A DNA stretch of 64,000 nucleotides from Afipia sp. (GTDB lineage: Bacteria > Pseudomonadota > Alphaproteobacteria > Rhizobiales > Xanthobacteraceae), in the NCBI GenBank assembly GCA_024707075.1, contig JANQAK010000004.1, positions 248,001 through 312,000 on the forward strand, in the 5' to 3' direction. The position numbers were made by a program, and so were the translations under genes. The notes below the pieces were generated by a model. The model ran no database searches. It was not told where the DNA came from and saw only the letters and a list, made by a program, of their open reading frames with translations. Positions 25,544 through 33,072 of this stretch are shown here, one piece after another (positions within the stretch are counted from its first letter, which is position 1; every line of letters starts with the position of its first letter).

Positions 25544-27721
25544 ATGATACGTCTTGCCAGCCCAAATGCTAGCCGACAATTTTCCACGAATGCCAAAACC
25601 CAGCGCTCACCGCTGGGTTTTTTGATGGTTGTATCCGCCGTCGCGGCGCTTGCCGTGTTCCCGACTGCCTCCGCGCAATCACCGCCGAAAGGATCGCCCG
25701 ATCACATCAAGGCGGTGACGTCCGCGGTCGATCAGAATTCCATCAAGGCCAACGCCGCGACGTCGAACGACTGGCCGACCATCGGTCTTGACTACGGCGA
25801 GACGCGATTCAGCAAACTGAATCAGATCAACACCGACAACGTCAAGAATCTCGGCCTGATGTGGACCTACAATCTTGAATCGTCGCGCGGTGTCGAAGCA
25901 ACGCCGCTGGTGGTCGACGGTATCATGTACGTCACCGCATCATGGAGCGTGGTGCATGCGATCGACGTGCGCACCGGCAAGAAGATCTGGAGCTATGATC
26001 CACAGGTCTCTCGCTCGATCGGCTTCAAGGGCTGCTGCGACGTCGTCAATCGCGGTGTCGCGCTCTACAAGGGCAAGATCTTTGTCGGAGCCTATGACGG
26101 ACGGCTCGTGGCGCTCGATGCCGTGACCGGCAAGAAGGTCTGGGAAAAGGACACGCTCATCGACAAGGAGCACTCCTACACGATCACGGGTGCGCCGCGC
26201 GTGGTGAACGGCAAGGTGGTGATTGGTAATGGCGGCGCGGAATACGGCGCGCGCGGCTACGTCACCGCGTATGACGCGGAAACCGGCAATCAGGCCTGGC
26301 GCTGGTTCATTGTGCCCGGTGATCCGGCCAAGCCTTACGAAGATGAATCGATGGAGGCAGCCGCGAAGACCTGGGATCCCGCCGGGAAATACTGGGTCAA
26401 CGGTGGCGGCGGAACGGCATGGGACACCATCACGTTCGATCCCGATTTGAACCTCGTCTACATCGGCACCGGCAATGGATCGCCGTGGAATCGTCATCTG
26501 CGCAGTCCCGCCGGCGGCGACAACCTTTATCTTGCATCGATTGTCGCGCTGAACGCCGACACTGGAAAATACGTCTGGCACTATCAGGAAACACCCGGCG
26601 ACCATTGGGACTACACCTCGACCCAGCCGATGATTCTGGCCGACATCACCATCGACGGCGCGCCGAGGAAGGTGATCCTGCACGCGCCGAAGAATGGCTT
26701 CTTCTTCGTGATCGACCGCACCAACGGCAAGTTCATCTCGGCCAAGAACTTCGTCGATGTGAACTGGGCGACCGGTTACGACGCCAACGGGCGACCGATC
26801 GAGGTCGCGGCCGCGCGCGATCCGGAAAAGGGAATGGACAGCATTCCCGGTCCGTTCGGCGCGCACAATTGGCATCCGATGTCGTTCAATCCGATGACCG
26901 GCCTGGTCTATCTGCCGGCGCAGGGCGTGCCGCTGAATCTCACGCCGCTGAAAGACTGGACGCAGAACGGCAACAAGCCCGGCGAATTCGGCGGCAATAC
27001 CGGCTGGAATACGGGCTTCGCGCTGAACGCGACGCCGCCGAAGAATTTCCCGTTCGGCCGGCTGATCGCATGGGACCCGGTCAAGCAGAAGGAAGCGTGG
27101 AAGCAGGAGTACGTTGCACCGTGGAACGGCGGCACACTGACCACCGCGGGCAATCTCGTGTTCCAGGGAACGGCTGACGGCCGCTTTATCGCCTACAATG
27201 CAACGACCGGCGAGAAGCTCTGGGAATCGCCGACAGGGACCGGCGTTGTTGCCGCGGCCTCGACCTATATGCTCGACGGTGTGCAGTATGTGTCGGTCGC
27301 GGTCGGGTGGGGCGGTGTGTTCGGCATCACGCAACGCGCGACCGAAGCGGACAATCCTGGCACGGTCTACACGTTCGCGATTGGGGGCAAGGCGTCGTTG
27401 CCGCCGATCACGAAGTACCAGATGGAAAACCTGGTTGCCGGTGTGAAATACGATCCGGCGGACGTGGGGCCGGGGACGCTGCTTTACGTCAGCAGTTGCG
27501 CGACCTGCCATGGCGTGCCGGGTGTGGACAAGGGCGGCAATGTGAGAAATCTCGGCTATGTCGCTGCCGATACGATCGCCAACCTCAAGAACTTTGTGTT
27601 CAAGGGGCCGCATGTCGGGCAGGGCATGCCGGACTTCACCGGCAAGCTGAGCGAGGATGACGTCGTCAAGATCACGGCGTTCATTCAGGGCACCGCCGAC
27701 GCGGTTCGCCCGAAGAAGTGA
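25544..27721 (+). CDS. PQQ-dependent alcohol dehydrogenase with C-terminal cytochrome c
   Basis: This codes 725 residues from ATG 25544 (GGGAGGAATGC upstream). A signal peptide ends near TASAQ. The beta-propeller contains the adjacent cysteine pair (FKGCCDVV) typical of PQQ dehydrogenases, repeated W-motif blades such as GKKVWEKDTL, and the catalytic region TPGDHWDYTSTQP. The residue two positions after the aspartate is threonine, not the extra aspartate of lanthanide-type XoxF, so a calcium enzyme is predicted. A haem c site (CATCHG, near residue 652) closes the protein, making it a quinohaemoprotein (type II) that passes electrons to a soluble carrier in the periplasm. No PQQ synthesis genes are nearby. 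Confidence 0.9.
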   Translation: MIRLASPNASRQFSTNAKTQRSPLGFLMVVSAVAALAVFPTASAQSPPKGSPDHIKAVTSAVDQNSIKANAATSNDWPTIGLDYGETRFSKLNQINTDNVKNLGLMWTYNLESSRGVEATPLVVDGIMYVTASWSVVHAIDVRTGKKIWSYDPQVSRSIGFKGCCDVVNRGVALYKGKIFVGAYDGRLVALDAVTGKKVWEKDTLIDKEHSYTITGAPRVVNGKVVIGNGGAEYGARGYVTAYDAETGNQAWRWFIVPGDPAKPYEDESMEAAAKTWDPAGKYWVNGGGGTAWDTITFDPDLNLVYIGTGNGSPWNRHLRSPAGGDNLYLASIVALNADTGKYVWHYQETPGDHWDYTSTQPMILADITIDGAPRKVILHAPKNGFFFVIDRTNGKFISAKNFVDVNWATGYDANGRPIEVAAARDPEKGMDSIPGPFGAHNWHPMSFNPMTGLVYLPAQGVPLNLTPLKDWTQNGNKPGEFGGNTGWNTGFALNATPPKNFPFGRLIAWDPVKQKEAWKQEYVAPWNGGTLTTAGNLVFQGTADGRFIAYNATTGEKLWESPTGTGVVAAASTYMLDGVQYVSVAVGWGGVFGITQRATEADNPGTVYTFAIGGKASLPPITKYQMENLVAGVKYDPADVGPGTLLYVSSCATCHGVPGVDKGGNVRNLGYVAADTIANLKNFVFKGPHVGQGMPDFTGKLSEDDVVKITAFIQGTADAVRPKK

Positions 27722-28111
27722 GTCGGCCGCCTTGTCCGGCGCGTGGCGTCAGTCGTTTCGACTTTCGCTGCGCTCACCTAGGCTGCGCTTGTTTCACCGT
27801 CATTCCGGGTCTGTGCCAGGACGCAGCCCGGAATGACGAGATGGCAGGATGATTGAAAAATTAGCAACAAATCCAAAAACTTAAAAAATAAGTGCGTCTG
27901 TCGCATTTGGCCGGACAGATCATGCTGAATGGCCACTTGCGTGAGTCCGAATGCAGTGGGCATTGAAACGCGTAAAAGTTTGCTGCGCAAGCAGCAATTC
28001 GCGGCTTCGGTGACGTCCTGGTTACATCCTCAAACTCGTACCATCGGGCGACCACCCAGACCGTGCAAGTGGGTTGCGCGGTGACCCGGTCTAACCTATT
28101 GAAGCCGTCAC
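27722..28111. other. Gene-free stretch with one palindromic repeat
   Basis: Apart from the palindrome at 27798-27838, no gene is supported. The last 100 bases before the decayed tRNA have no convincing coding pattern on either strand. Confidence 0.4.
27798..27838. repeat. Palindromic intergenic repeat (CGTCATTCCGGG type)
   Basis: CGTCATTCCGGG and CCCGGAATGACG form a perfect 12-base-pair stem with a 17-base loop. This is a very common dispersed palindrome in Nitrobacteraceae chromosomes. It lies after the PQQ dehydrogenase stop and could stabilise or end that message. Confidence 0.75.
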
Positions 28112-28188
28112 GCGCTCTGGGCTCGGCTGGATAGAGCATCGGATTTCGATTCGAAGGGGCGGGAGTTCCAATTTCTCGGAGCGCGCCA
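28112..28188 (+). pseudogene. Decayed tRNA-Arg (TCG) copy
   Basis: This 77-base stretch aligns without gaps to the tRNA-Arg at 22994-23070, with 67 of 77 positions identical, including the terminal CCA. Differences fall at positions 7, 8, 9, 14, 42, 43, 48, 58, 62 and 67. They replace the universal T8, A14 and the G of TTCGA, and break anticodon-stem and T-stem pairs. It can hardly function as a tRNA. It lies 10 bases before the next start codon and in the same orientation as the intact gene 5.1 kb away. Confidence 0.85.
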
Positions 28189-28197
28189 GCGATCCTT

Positions 28198-29106
28198 ATG
28201 AAACCGATGTCAAAGAGCCCTTTCCCGGAGCGAAACAGGCCGCCCCCTCCCGCGCTCGCAAAGGCGTTGCTGGCGTTGCAGATGCAGCAACTTGAGGAAG
28301 CAGAGCAGCTCGCGTCGCAAGTCCTGAAATCCGATCGCGGCAATACGCTTGCCGCAGAAATCCTTGGCCGCGCGCTTCTGGCGCAAAATCGCCTCGACGA
28401 GGCCATCGTGTATCTGGCTAAATTCGCGCGCAGGACCGGCGAGCCGTCGATCGAAACTTTGCTTGCGGGCATGCTCGCCGCCGTCGGCCGCCAAGACGAA
28501 GCGCTGGATCATTTGCGACGCGCCGTCACCCGACGCCCGCCCTACATTCCGGCGTTTGTCGAACTCGCACTCCAGTTGCGCAAGACCGGACAATTTGACG
28601 AGGCGATGGCCGTCACCGAGAGCGGGCTGACGTTCGAGCCACAATCGGCTGATTTGCAACTTGCCTTGGGATATGTTCTGGCGGAAGGCAACGAGCGTAT
28701 CCGGGCGCAGGCGGTGTTTGCGAAAGTCCACGCGGCGGAGCCGACGCATCACGACGCTTTGCTGGCTCTTGCGACGACGGTGATATGGGACGGCGACTAC
28801 GGACGGGCCGCGGGCCTGTATCGCCGCGCGCTAGCCATCAAGCCTCTGGATGACACGCGGATCCGCCTGGGGAAATGCCTGCTGGAACTCGGGCAGCGGG
28901 AGGAAGCGGAAGCACTCTTGCGCACAGCCACCCACGGGGCGAGTCAGTTTGCCGGCTCCGCACTTAAAGCGATGATTTCTGTGTCGCACGGGCGAGATCT
29001 TCCTGCGGCCAAGTGCGACGCTGGATTTCTTACGCGTCCGAAACAATTGACCGTTACGAGTGGAGTGGATTTGTCATTCGCTACCCGGTTAACCATGCTT
29101 CGGTGA
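28198..29106 (+). CDS. TPR-repeat protein
   Basis: The 302-residue protein has about six tetratricopeptide-like helix pairs between residues 15 and 260: ALQMQQLEEAEQLASQVL, AEILGRALLAQNRLDEAIV, ELALQLRKTGQFDEAMAV and LYRRALAIKPLDDTRIRLG. There is no signal peptide or membrane helix, so it is a cytoplasmic scaffold; its partner is unknown. Its last 16 codons lie inside the two-hairpin repeat starting at 29057, so the natural C-terminus was probably replaced. Codons before the ATG overlap the edge of the decayed tRNA. Confidence 0.7.
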   Translation: MKPMSKSPFPERNRPPPPALAKALLALQMQQLEEAEQLASQVLKSDRGNTLAAEILGRALLAQNRLDEAIVYLAKFARRTGEPSIETLLAGMLAAVGRQDEALDHLRRAVTRRPPYIPAFVELALQLRKTGQFDEAMAVTESGLTFEPQSADLQLALGYVLAEGNERIRAQAVFAKVHAAEPTHHDALLALATTVIWDGDYGRAAGLYRRALAIKPLDDTRIRLGKCLLELGQREEAEALLRTATHGASQFAGSALKAMISVSHGRDLPAAKCDAGFLTRPKQLTVTSGVDLSFATRLTMLR

Positions 29107-29225
29107 AGCGAATGTCAAATCCAACACTCCACTCGAAATCTATATTTGCTAGCGGTCCTTTGATTCTAACATTCGCTAAAGAGTGCTACTGCGACGGCAT
29201 GCGAATGTTAGAATCGGACCACTAG
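29057..29225. repeat. Two-hairpin element, copy A (CTAG-bounded)
   Basis: Hairpin 1 (29057-29082 with 29107-29135) pairs CGAGTGGAGT outside and a 15-base inner stem ending ATTCGC; the right arm has three extra bases. A 13-base spacer (AAATCTATATTTG) leads to CTAG. Hairpin 2 (29149-29176 with 29201-29225) pairs CTAG, GGTCC and GATTCTAACATTCGC, with three extra T in the left arm, and ends in CTAG. The bulges thus face the centre from both sides. Copy B at 49297-49456 has the same geometry. No transposase gene is near. Confidence 0.7.
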
Positions 29226-29998
29226 GCCCGAAACTGACGCCGGTAAACGCCGGCCTCGCGAGACATCAGGCCTATGAGATCGTGCGTGCGCTGCGTGTCC
29301 TCTTCCGTGAAAGCAGCGGTTCGCAAATTCCATTTTTCCCGCTTCACCGGAAAGCATTGAACGACCGGGGTTCCTTTGGGTAGCACGCCGCTGAAATTCG
29401 TATCGCGCCACCGCGCCGGAAAGTGAATCCAGCCGTCGCGATAGTTGTCGCAATCGACCCATCCCGTCAGCGCCGTAAATGGCAAATCGAACCTGTTGAC
29501 TGGATGCGTGAACAGCAGGGAGTAACCTTCCGGTACTTCGATGGTCCAGAGATTGTGAAACTTGATTACGAAGCGGTCGGATTCGAACAACGGCGTGCCC
29601 GTAACCTGAGTACTATCGTGCAGCCCCAGTGGAGATCGCGGGAAATTGATCGTACTGCACGGTGGCAAATCATTATCCCAGGTAAACTCACCGTTCTCGA
29701 ATTTTATGTCGCAGATCAGCGGCATCAAAAAACCCGACGTCATCGCATCTACGAATGGCGGGCAACGCTTCACGGTGTCGTTCTGGCCCCCCATAATCTC
29801 GCTGGACACTTCTTGCGGCATGGTTCTCAACCAGTCCGGCAAGCCTTGCGCTGCGGGGATCGGCGGTGGCAACAGACCTTCGAGTTCTTTCGGGCAGCGA
29901 AACGTCAGCAATTGCGAAGTGTCAGGCGGGGGCATAACAGCAATAATCTCAGAGCCATAAGGGCGAATGTAATCCGGCTTGGTGTTTAATGTTATCAC
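29222..29998 (-). CDS. DUF6065-like protein
   Basis: This codes 258 residues from GTG 29998. Recognisable blocks are FHNLWTIEVPEGYSLLFTHP, FTALTGWVDCDNYRDGW and GVLPKGTPVVQCFPVKRE. I associate these with the DUF6065 family, proteins often found near cyclic or secondary-metabolite gene sets and related to small-molecule-modifying folds. The function is unknown. There is no signal peptide. Its stop codon lies inside the terminal CTAG of the two-hairpin element, so the element abuts the coding end. Codon use is less GC-biased than most neighbours. Confidence 0.6.
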   Translation of the reverse strand: MITLNTKPDYIRPYGSEIIAVMPPPDTSQLLTFRCPKELEGLLPPPIPAAQGLPDWLRTMPQEVSSEIMGGQNDTVKRCPPFVDAMTSGFLMPLICDIKFENGEFTWDNDLPPCSTINFPRSPLGLHDSTQVTGTPLFESDRFVIKFHNLWTIEVPEGYSLLFTHPVNRFDLPFTALTGWVDCDNYRDGWIHFPARWRDTNFSGVLPKGTPVVQCFPVKREKWNLRTAAFTEEDTQRTHDLIGLMSREAGVYRRQFRA

Positions 29999-30175
29999 CT
30001 ACGTTGCTCGCTCGCTACTCTTATGCCGACGCAATGGAGACCAGCGAGGCCCGTCGCTTCAATTTACAATGCGTTCGAACAAAATTCGCACGGCGGGCCA
30101 TCGGCGGGCCATCCTTGCGCCACTCATCACCCTTAACGAAATTCCAACACAACAAAGCCAAAGTTGGGCTTCATC

Positions 30176-30200
30176 CGTTCCGTTCCGTTCCGTTCCGTTC
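30176..30200. repeat. CGTTC pentanucleotide repeat, five units
   Basis: Five perfect CGTTC units lie 20 bases before the ATG at 30221. Pentanucleotide tracts are prone to slippage; here a change in copy number would alter promoter or leader spacing, not the reading frame. Confidence 0.85.
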
Positions 30201-30220
30201 GACGCTAGGCCATTTCCGAC

Positions 30221-30664
30221 ATGCGATTTTGGGTTCCAGCTACGATTTTGATCGCGTTGAGCTCCCCCGCGCGCGCCGACCTGCGCATCACGCGCGACCA
30301 CGGCGGCTATGTCGAGGAATACAAGGCGAAGTATCAGCGTATTCGGGCGCGGGGCGAGCGCGTCATCATCGACGGCATCTGCAACTCGGCCTGCACGCTG
30401 GTGTTCGGCATCGTGCCGATGAACAAGATCTGCGTGACGCCGCGCGCCAGTCTCGGCTTTCACCAGGCCTACTACGACAAGGCCTTCACCTTCGGCATCA
30501 AGGTGACCAGCAACGAGGGGACGTCGGATCTGATGTCCTATTATCCGCAGCCGGTGAAGGCGTGGATCAGCCGTAACGGCGGCCTCACCACCGAGATGAA
30601 GAAGATCACCAACGGCCGCGATCTTTGGCAGATCGTGGATCCGTGCCCGGAAGAGTTTTTCTAA
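30221..30664 (+). CDS. Secreted ClpP-like protein
   Basis: The 147-residue precursor has a signal peptide (MRFWVPATILIALSSPARA). The mature part shows GERVIIDGICNSACTLVFG, ICVTPRASLGFHQAYY and a C-terminal WISRNGGLTTEMKKI. The strand-turn with serine in a C-N-S-A-C context and the following G-F-H resemble the catalytic serine and histidine of ClpP/crotonase-fold serine proteases. I recognise the type as conserved secreted proteins of Bradyrhizobium relatives, with no proven activity. The upstream leader contains the CGTTC repeat tract. Confidence 0.6.
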   Translation: MRFWVPATILIALSSPARADLRITRDHGGYVEEYKAKYQRIRARGERVIIDGICNSACTLVFGIVPMNKICVTPRASLGFHQAYYDKAFTFGIKVTSNEGTSDLMSYYPQPVKAWISRNGGLTTEMKKITNGRDLWQIVDPCPEEFF

Positions 30665-30832
30665 GGGACGTGAGCCGCGACCGCGGAGATGGATTCGGGT
30701 TCGCTCGCAAAGCTGCTCGCGCCCCGGAATGACGGTGGATGTGGAGGGCTGGTCATCCTCGATCACGTCGAGGACAGGCGTCCGGTCATGACGAACTGCG
30801 GGTGGACGAGCCGCTCGCCACACCGACGATGT

Positions 30833-30854
30833 GGTCCCCGCGCAGGCGGGGACC
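30833..30854. repeat. Palindromic intergenic repeat (GGTCCCCGC type)
   Basis: GGTCCCCGC and GCGGGGACC enclose a four-base loop. The surrounding bases (GATGTGG... and CCATAACCAC) also match the usual flanks of this dispersed repeat. Fragments of other intergenic repeats fill 30680-30830, for example CCCCGGAATGACGG and the CCTCGA...TCGAGG dyad. No gene is supported between 30665 and 30929. Confidence 0.7.
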
Positions 30855-30929
30855 CATAACCACCGCGCGTTGTGATTGACGGCGAGAAGACCGCCACCGC
30901 GCATAGTCACGATCAAATCGATGACAACG

Positions 30930-32057
30930 CTAGAACGTCACCACGCCCCGGATTGACTCGCCGCGTTTCATCAAATCGAACGCCTTGTTGATGTCGTTCA
31001 GCGGCATGACGTGGGTGATCATTGGGTCGATCTGGATCTTTCCCTGCATGTACCAGTCGACGATCTTCGGCACGTCGGTGCGGCCGCGCGCGCCGCCGAA
31101 GGCTGTGCCTTTCCAGACGCGTCCCGTAACGAGCTGGAACGGGCGTGTTGAAATCTCGGCGCCGGAAGGCGCGACGCCGATGACGATCGATTGGCCCCAG
31201 CCGCGATGGCACGCTTCCAGCGCCTGACGCATCACCGTGACATTGCCGGTGCAGTCGAAGGTGTAGTCCGCGCCGCCGATCTGGTCTTCCTTGGTCTTGG
31301 TCATATCGACAAGGTAGGGGACGAGGTCCTTGCCGACTTCGGTCGGGTTGACGAAATGCGTCATGCCGAAGCGCTCGCCCCACGCCTTGCGGTCGTTGTT
31401 GAGATCGACGCCGATGATCATGTCCGCGCCGGCGAGCCGCAGGCCTTGCAACACGTTCAGTCCGATGCCGCCGAGGCCGAACACGATGGCCTTGGCGCCT
31501 TGCTCGACCTTCGCGGTGTTGATCACCGCCCCGACGCCGGTGGTGACGCCGCAGCCGATGTAGCAGACCTTGTCGAACGGCGCGTCCTCGCGGATTTTCG
31601 CCACTGCGATTTCCGGCAGTACTGTGTAGTTCGCGAAGGTCGATGTGCCCATGTAGTGATGGATCGGTTTGCCACCGAGCGAGAAGCGGGAGGTGCCGTC
31701 CGGCATCAGGCCCTGGCCCTGCGTGGTGCGGATCGCGGTGCAGAGATTGGTCTTGCGCGACAAGCATGAGGGGCACTGGCGGCATTCCGGCGTGTAGAGC
31801 GGAATGACGTGGTCGCCTTTCTTCACGCTGGTGACGCCGCGGCCGACATCGACGACGATGCCCGCGCCTTCATGGCCGAGGATCGCGGGGAACAGGCCTT
31901 CAGGGTCAGCGCCGGACAGGGTGAATTCATCGGTGTGACACACGCCCGTCGCCTTGATCTCGACCATGACTTCGCCCTCGCGCGGCCCTTCGAGCTGAAC
32001 GGTGGTGATCTCGAGCGGTTTACCGGCAGCGGTGGCGACGGCGGCGCGAACATCCAT
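30930..32057 (-). CDS. frmA: S-(hydroxymethyl)glutathione dehydrogenase (class III alcohol dehydrogenase)
   Basis: The protein has 375 residues. The catalytic zinc ligands lie in GVCHTDEFTLSG and GHEGAGIV, and a later cysteine in YIGCGVTTG. The structural zinc site has four cysteines in PECRQCPSCLSRKTNLC. The NAD fold is FGLGGIGLNVLQG. The class III hallmark SGADPEGLFPAILGHEG is present. It oxidises S-hydroxymethylglutathione formed from formaldehyde and can reduce S-nitrosoglutathione. It would complete oxidation of formaldehyde if the PQQ dehydrogenase at 25544 made any, though that link is inference. AGGATC lies before ATG 32057. It is divergent from the EamA gene. Confidence 0.95.
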   Translation of the reverse strand: MDVRAAVATAAGKPLEITTVQLEGPREGEVMVEIKATGVCHTDEFTLSGADPEGLFPAILGHEGAGIVVDVGRGVTSVKKGDHVIPLYTPECRQCPSCLSRKTNLCTAIRTTQGQGLMPDGTSRFSLGGKPIHHYMGTSTFANYTVLPEIAVAKIREDAPFDKVCYIGCGVTTGVGAVINTAKVEQGAKAIVFGLGGIGLNVLQGLRLAGADMIIGVDLNNDRKAWGERFGMTHFVNPTEVGKDLVPYLVDMTKTKEDQIGGADYTFDCTGNVTVMRQALEACHRGWGQSIVIGVAPSGAEISTRPFQLVTGRVWKGTAFGGARGRTDVPKIVDWYMQGKIQIDPMITHVMPLNDINKAFDLMKRGESIRGVVTF

Positions 32058-32166
32058 GGCAGATCCTTTTGCGGCTGAAAGCGAGTCCGGTCTGCATTTC
32101 CGGGCCAATAGCCCGGCGCATTTGATGATTGCCTCATCATACATGATCAGGCAAGCAGTTGCGCAA

Positions 32167-33072
32167 ATGAGCCCGCCGTCATCCCAGCCCACACTCGAAT
32201 CGATCGCCGCACGCGCTGCGCCCGCGATCTTCGTCCTGCTGTGGAGTACCGGTTTTGTCGGCACGAAATACGTGCTGGCCGGTGCCGAGCCGCTGACCTA
32301 TCTCGCGATCCGCATGGCTCTTGCGGTCATACTCATGGGGCTGATTGCCGCGATCTATCGTCCGAAGTGGCCAGACCGGATCGGTACGCTGCACAGCGCG
32401 ATGGCCGGACTTCTGGTTCACGGCTTCTATCTCGGCGGCACGTCGGTCGCGATCTACCATTCGGTGCCCGCCGGGCTGTCGGCGCTGATCCCCGGCCTGC
32501 AACCGATCCTGATGTCCACGCTGGCGAACCGCTGGTTCGGCGAGCGTGTCACGCCGCTGCAATGGACCGGGCTGCTGATGGGATTGGCTGGAACCCTGAC
32601 CGTCCTGCATGGCCGCACGATGTCGGGCGATGCAGGATGGGGCTGGCTCGCCACCTGTGTGGCGCTCATCAGCATCACGCTCGGGACGCTTTACCAGAAG
32701 CGGTATTGCAGCCAGATCGACTGGCGCGCGGGAAATCTGATCCAGTTTGTCGCGGCAGGACTGCTGTTTGCGCTCGGCGCGTGGCTGTTCGAGACGCGCG
32801 TGATCGTCTGGAATCGCGAGTTCGTGTTCGGCCTCGCGTGGCTGGTCATCGTTCTTTCGATCGGATCGATCGGGCTGCTGTACTGGCTGATCCGTCACTC
32901 GGCGGCGACGCGGGTGGCGAGCCTGTTCTATCTCGTGCCCGGCACCACCGCGCTCATGGCATATCTGCTGTTCGATGAGCTGCTTGATGTGCTCTCGATC
33001 GTCGGCATGGCGATCTGCGCCGCCGCGGTGCTGCTGGTCAACAAAAGCAATCCTCCGGCGCGCGCCGCTTAA
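32167..33072 (+). CDS. EamA/DMT-family transporter
   Basis: This codes 301 residues from ATG 32167; upstream in-frame ATGs lie at 32143 and 32125. It has ten hydrophobic segments in two EamA repeats: FVLLWSTGFVGTKYVLAGAE opens the first, and LVIVLSIGSIGLLYWLIRHS with VASLFYLVPGTTALMAYLLF closes the second. This is the drug/metabolite exporter superfamily in the inner membrane; the substrate is unknown. Its stop overlaps the photolyase stop by 4 bases (tail to tail). Confidence 0.85.
   Translation: MSPPSSQPTLESIAARAAPAIFVLLWSTGFVGTKYVLAGAEPLTYLAIRMALAVILMGLIAAIYRPKWPDRIGTLHSAMAGLLVHGFYLGGTSVAIYHSVPAGLSALIPGLQPILMSTLANRWFGERVTPLQWTGLLMGLAGTLTVLHGRTMSGDAGWGWLATCVALISITLGTLYQKRYCSQIDWRAGNLIQFVAAGLLFALGAWLFETRVIVWNREFVFGLAWLVIVLSIGSIGLLYWLIRHSAATRVASLFYLVPGTTALMAYLLFDELLDVLSIVGMAICAAAVLLVNKSNPPARAA

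Noticed and set aside
25940-27613. A 557-codon leftward frame
   Set aside because: Antisense to the PQQ dehydrogenase; no domain.
29222-30664. Possible toxin-antitoxin or biosynthetic cluster around the DUF6065-like gene
   Set aside because: The neighbours are unrelated and separated by repeats; no maturation, transport or partner genes are present.
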